Positions 5,756 to 6,313 of a stretch of DNA of 6,313 nucleotides are shown one piece after another. Under the pieces are notes generated by a model. It was not told the DNA's origin and ran no database searches. It worked only from the letters and a program-made list of their open reading frames with translations. The translations under genes and the position numbers were made by a program. The number at the start of each line of letters is the position of its first letter. Within the stretch, counting starts at the first letter, position 1. The DNA is from Rhizobium sp. Q54 (lineage in GTDB: Bacteria > Pseudomonadota > Alphaproteobacteria > Rhizobiales > Beijerinckiaceae): positions 1 to 6,313 of the forward strand of contig CAMDKB010000274.1 in NCBI GenBank assembly GCA_945901195.1. The letters run 5' to 3'.

Positions 5756-6313
5756 AGTGTCGACGAATTGACGGGTGGCTGGCTTGACTGATGGTGGCCG
5801 GCGACTGCATCCCAGCGGATCAGTTCAAGTCTGCCGTCGAAATGTTCGGCGATGGCGGTGCGCGATTCCACCCAGTCGCCGCAATTCATATAGAAAACCC
5901 GTCCGATCTGGCGTGCCGCCGCCTGATGGATATGGCCGCATATAACGACCTGTGCGCCCTGCTCATTTGCATCGGCTACGACGGCTTCTTCGAAGGCGCC
6001 GATGAAATTGACGGCCTGCTTCACCTTGGACTTGGCGGCTGCAGAAAATGACCAATAGGGCATTCCAAGTTTGCGCCGAAATAGATTGAGATAGCGATTG
6101 ATGTATATGGCGAAATCGTAAGCCCAGTCACCGAAGTGCGCGAGCCATTTCATGTTGCGAACGACAGTGTCGAATTTGTCGCCATGCAAGATCAGGGCTG
6201 TGCGGCCATCGACAAGCTGAAATTTCACTTCGTTGGATATCTGGATGCCACCGAAATTCAGGCCGTCGTAATCGCGAACCAGCTCATCATGGTTGCCGGG
6301 TACGTAGACGATG
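5740..6313 (-). CDS. plcP: PlcP-type metallophosphoesterase / phospholipase C (N-terminus beyond window edge)
   Basis: The C-terminal 190 residues of a calcineurin-like metallophosphoesterase. The frame is open from 6312 to the stop complementary to 5740-5742; the GTG at 6228 is internal because conserved sequence continues upstream of it. Metal-binding motifs seen are PGNHDE (fragment residues 5-10), LHGDKFD (42-48) and CGHIH (125-129), with the subgroup signatures FGDWAYDFAIYIN (60-72), MPYWSFSAAAKSKVKQAVNF (84-103) and NCGDWVES (143-150). About 80-95 residues, including the first DxH and GD motifs, lie outside. These proteins are often annotated as UDP-2,3-diacylglucosamine hydrolase-like, but the same subgroup contains PlcP of S. 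meliloti, which cleaves phosphatidylcholine and other phospholipids to diacylglycerol under phosphate starvation. The Agt-like neighbour and btaAB favour PlcP. Its 3' end overlaps the glycosyltransferase end by 16 nt, convergently, with no terminator between. Metallophosphoesterase is certain; PlcP is an inference from context. Confidence 0.78.
   Translation of the reverse strand, partial: IVYVPGNHDELVRDYDGLNFGGIQISNEVKFQLVDGRTALILHGDKFDTVVRNMKWLAHFGDWAYDFAIYINRYLNLFRRKLGMPYWSFSAAAKSKVKQAVNFIGAFEEAVVADANEQGAQVVICGHIHQAAARQIGRVFYMNCGDWVESRTAIAEHFDGRLELIRWDAVAGHHQSSQPPVNSSTLQTVS

Noticed and set aside
5791..6051. Plus-strand 86-codon open frame inside the phosphoesterase
   Set aside because: It is antisense to conserved metallophosphoesterase motifs, has no ribosome-binding site of note and no recognisable family.
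5740..6313. LpxH (UDP-2,3-diacylglucosamine diphosphatase of lipid A synthesis)
   Set aside because: The fold and several motifs are shared, but the GDWAYD and YWSFSAAAKSKVK signatures and the position beside btaAB and an Agt-like gene fit PlcP better. It is not fully excluded, since the N-terminus is outside the window.

Overview
The window reads as chromosomal DNA of an alphaproteobacterium, most likely a rhizobia-like member of the Hyphomicrobiales (Rhizobiales). This rests on moderately high GC by eye, a rhizobial-type BtaA/BtaB pair, NMT1/SsuA-like periplasmic binding proteins, and a metallophosphoesterase of the PlcP/LpxH-like type common in this class. The genus cannot be fixed from the sequence alone. 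No RNA genes, CRISPR arrays, insertion sequences or phage genes are visible.

Region 1 (1-2572, + strand) is a probable transport/catabolic operon. It holds the 3' part of an ABC-transporter substrate-binding protein gene, then an intact tandem paralogue (about 74% identical over 277 gap-free residues, hand count), then a short-chain dehydrogenase/reductase (SDR). Gaps are 49 and 32 nt. The SDR has Phe where the catalytic Tyr of YxxxK should be. No permease or ATPase gene lies inside the window, so the transported compound is unknown.

Region 2 (2573-2739) is a promoter-bearing intergenic stretch. It contains an AT-rich 9-bp dyad and, closer to the next gene, three 7-mers in exact 11-bp register that resemble PhoB half-sites.

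Region 3 (2740-6313) looks like a phosphate-starvation membrane-lipid remodelling locus. btaA and btaB encode the two enzymes that convert diacylglycerol to the phosphorus-free betaine lipid DGTS. Directly behind them is a family-4 glycosyltransferase gene of the Agt type (makes glycolipids from diacylglycerol), broken by an in-frame TAG and a -1 frameshift. Convergent to it, with overlapping 3' ends, is a metallophosphoesterase that best fits the phospholipase C PlcP, which would release diacylglycerol from phospholipids. The proposed logic is that PlcP supplies diacylglycerol, BtaA/BtaB turn it into DGTS, and the glycolipid branch has probably been lost at this locus. The individual enzyme functions are established in relatives; the pathway reading, the Pho box and the loss of the glycolipid branch are inferences.
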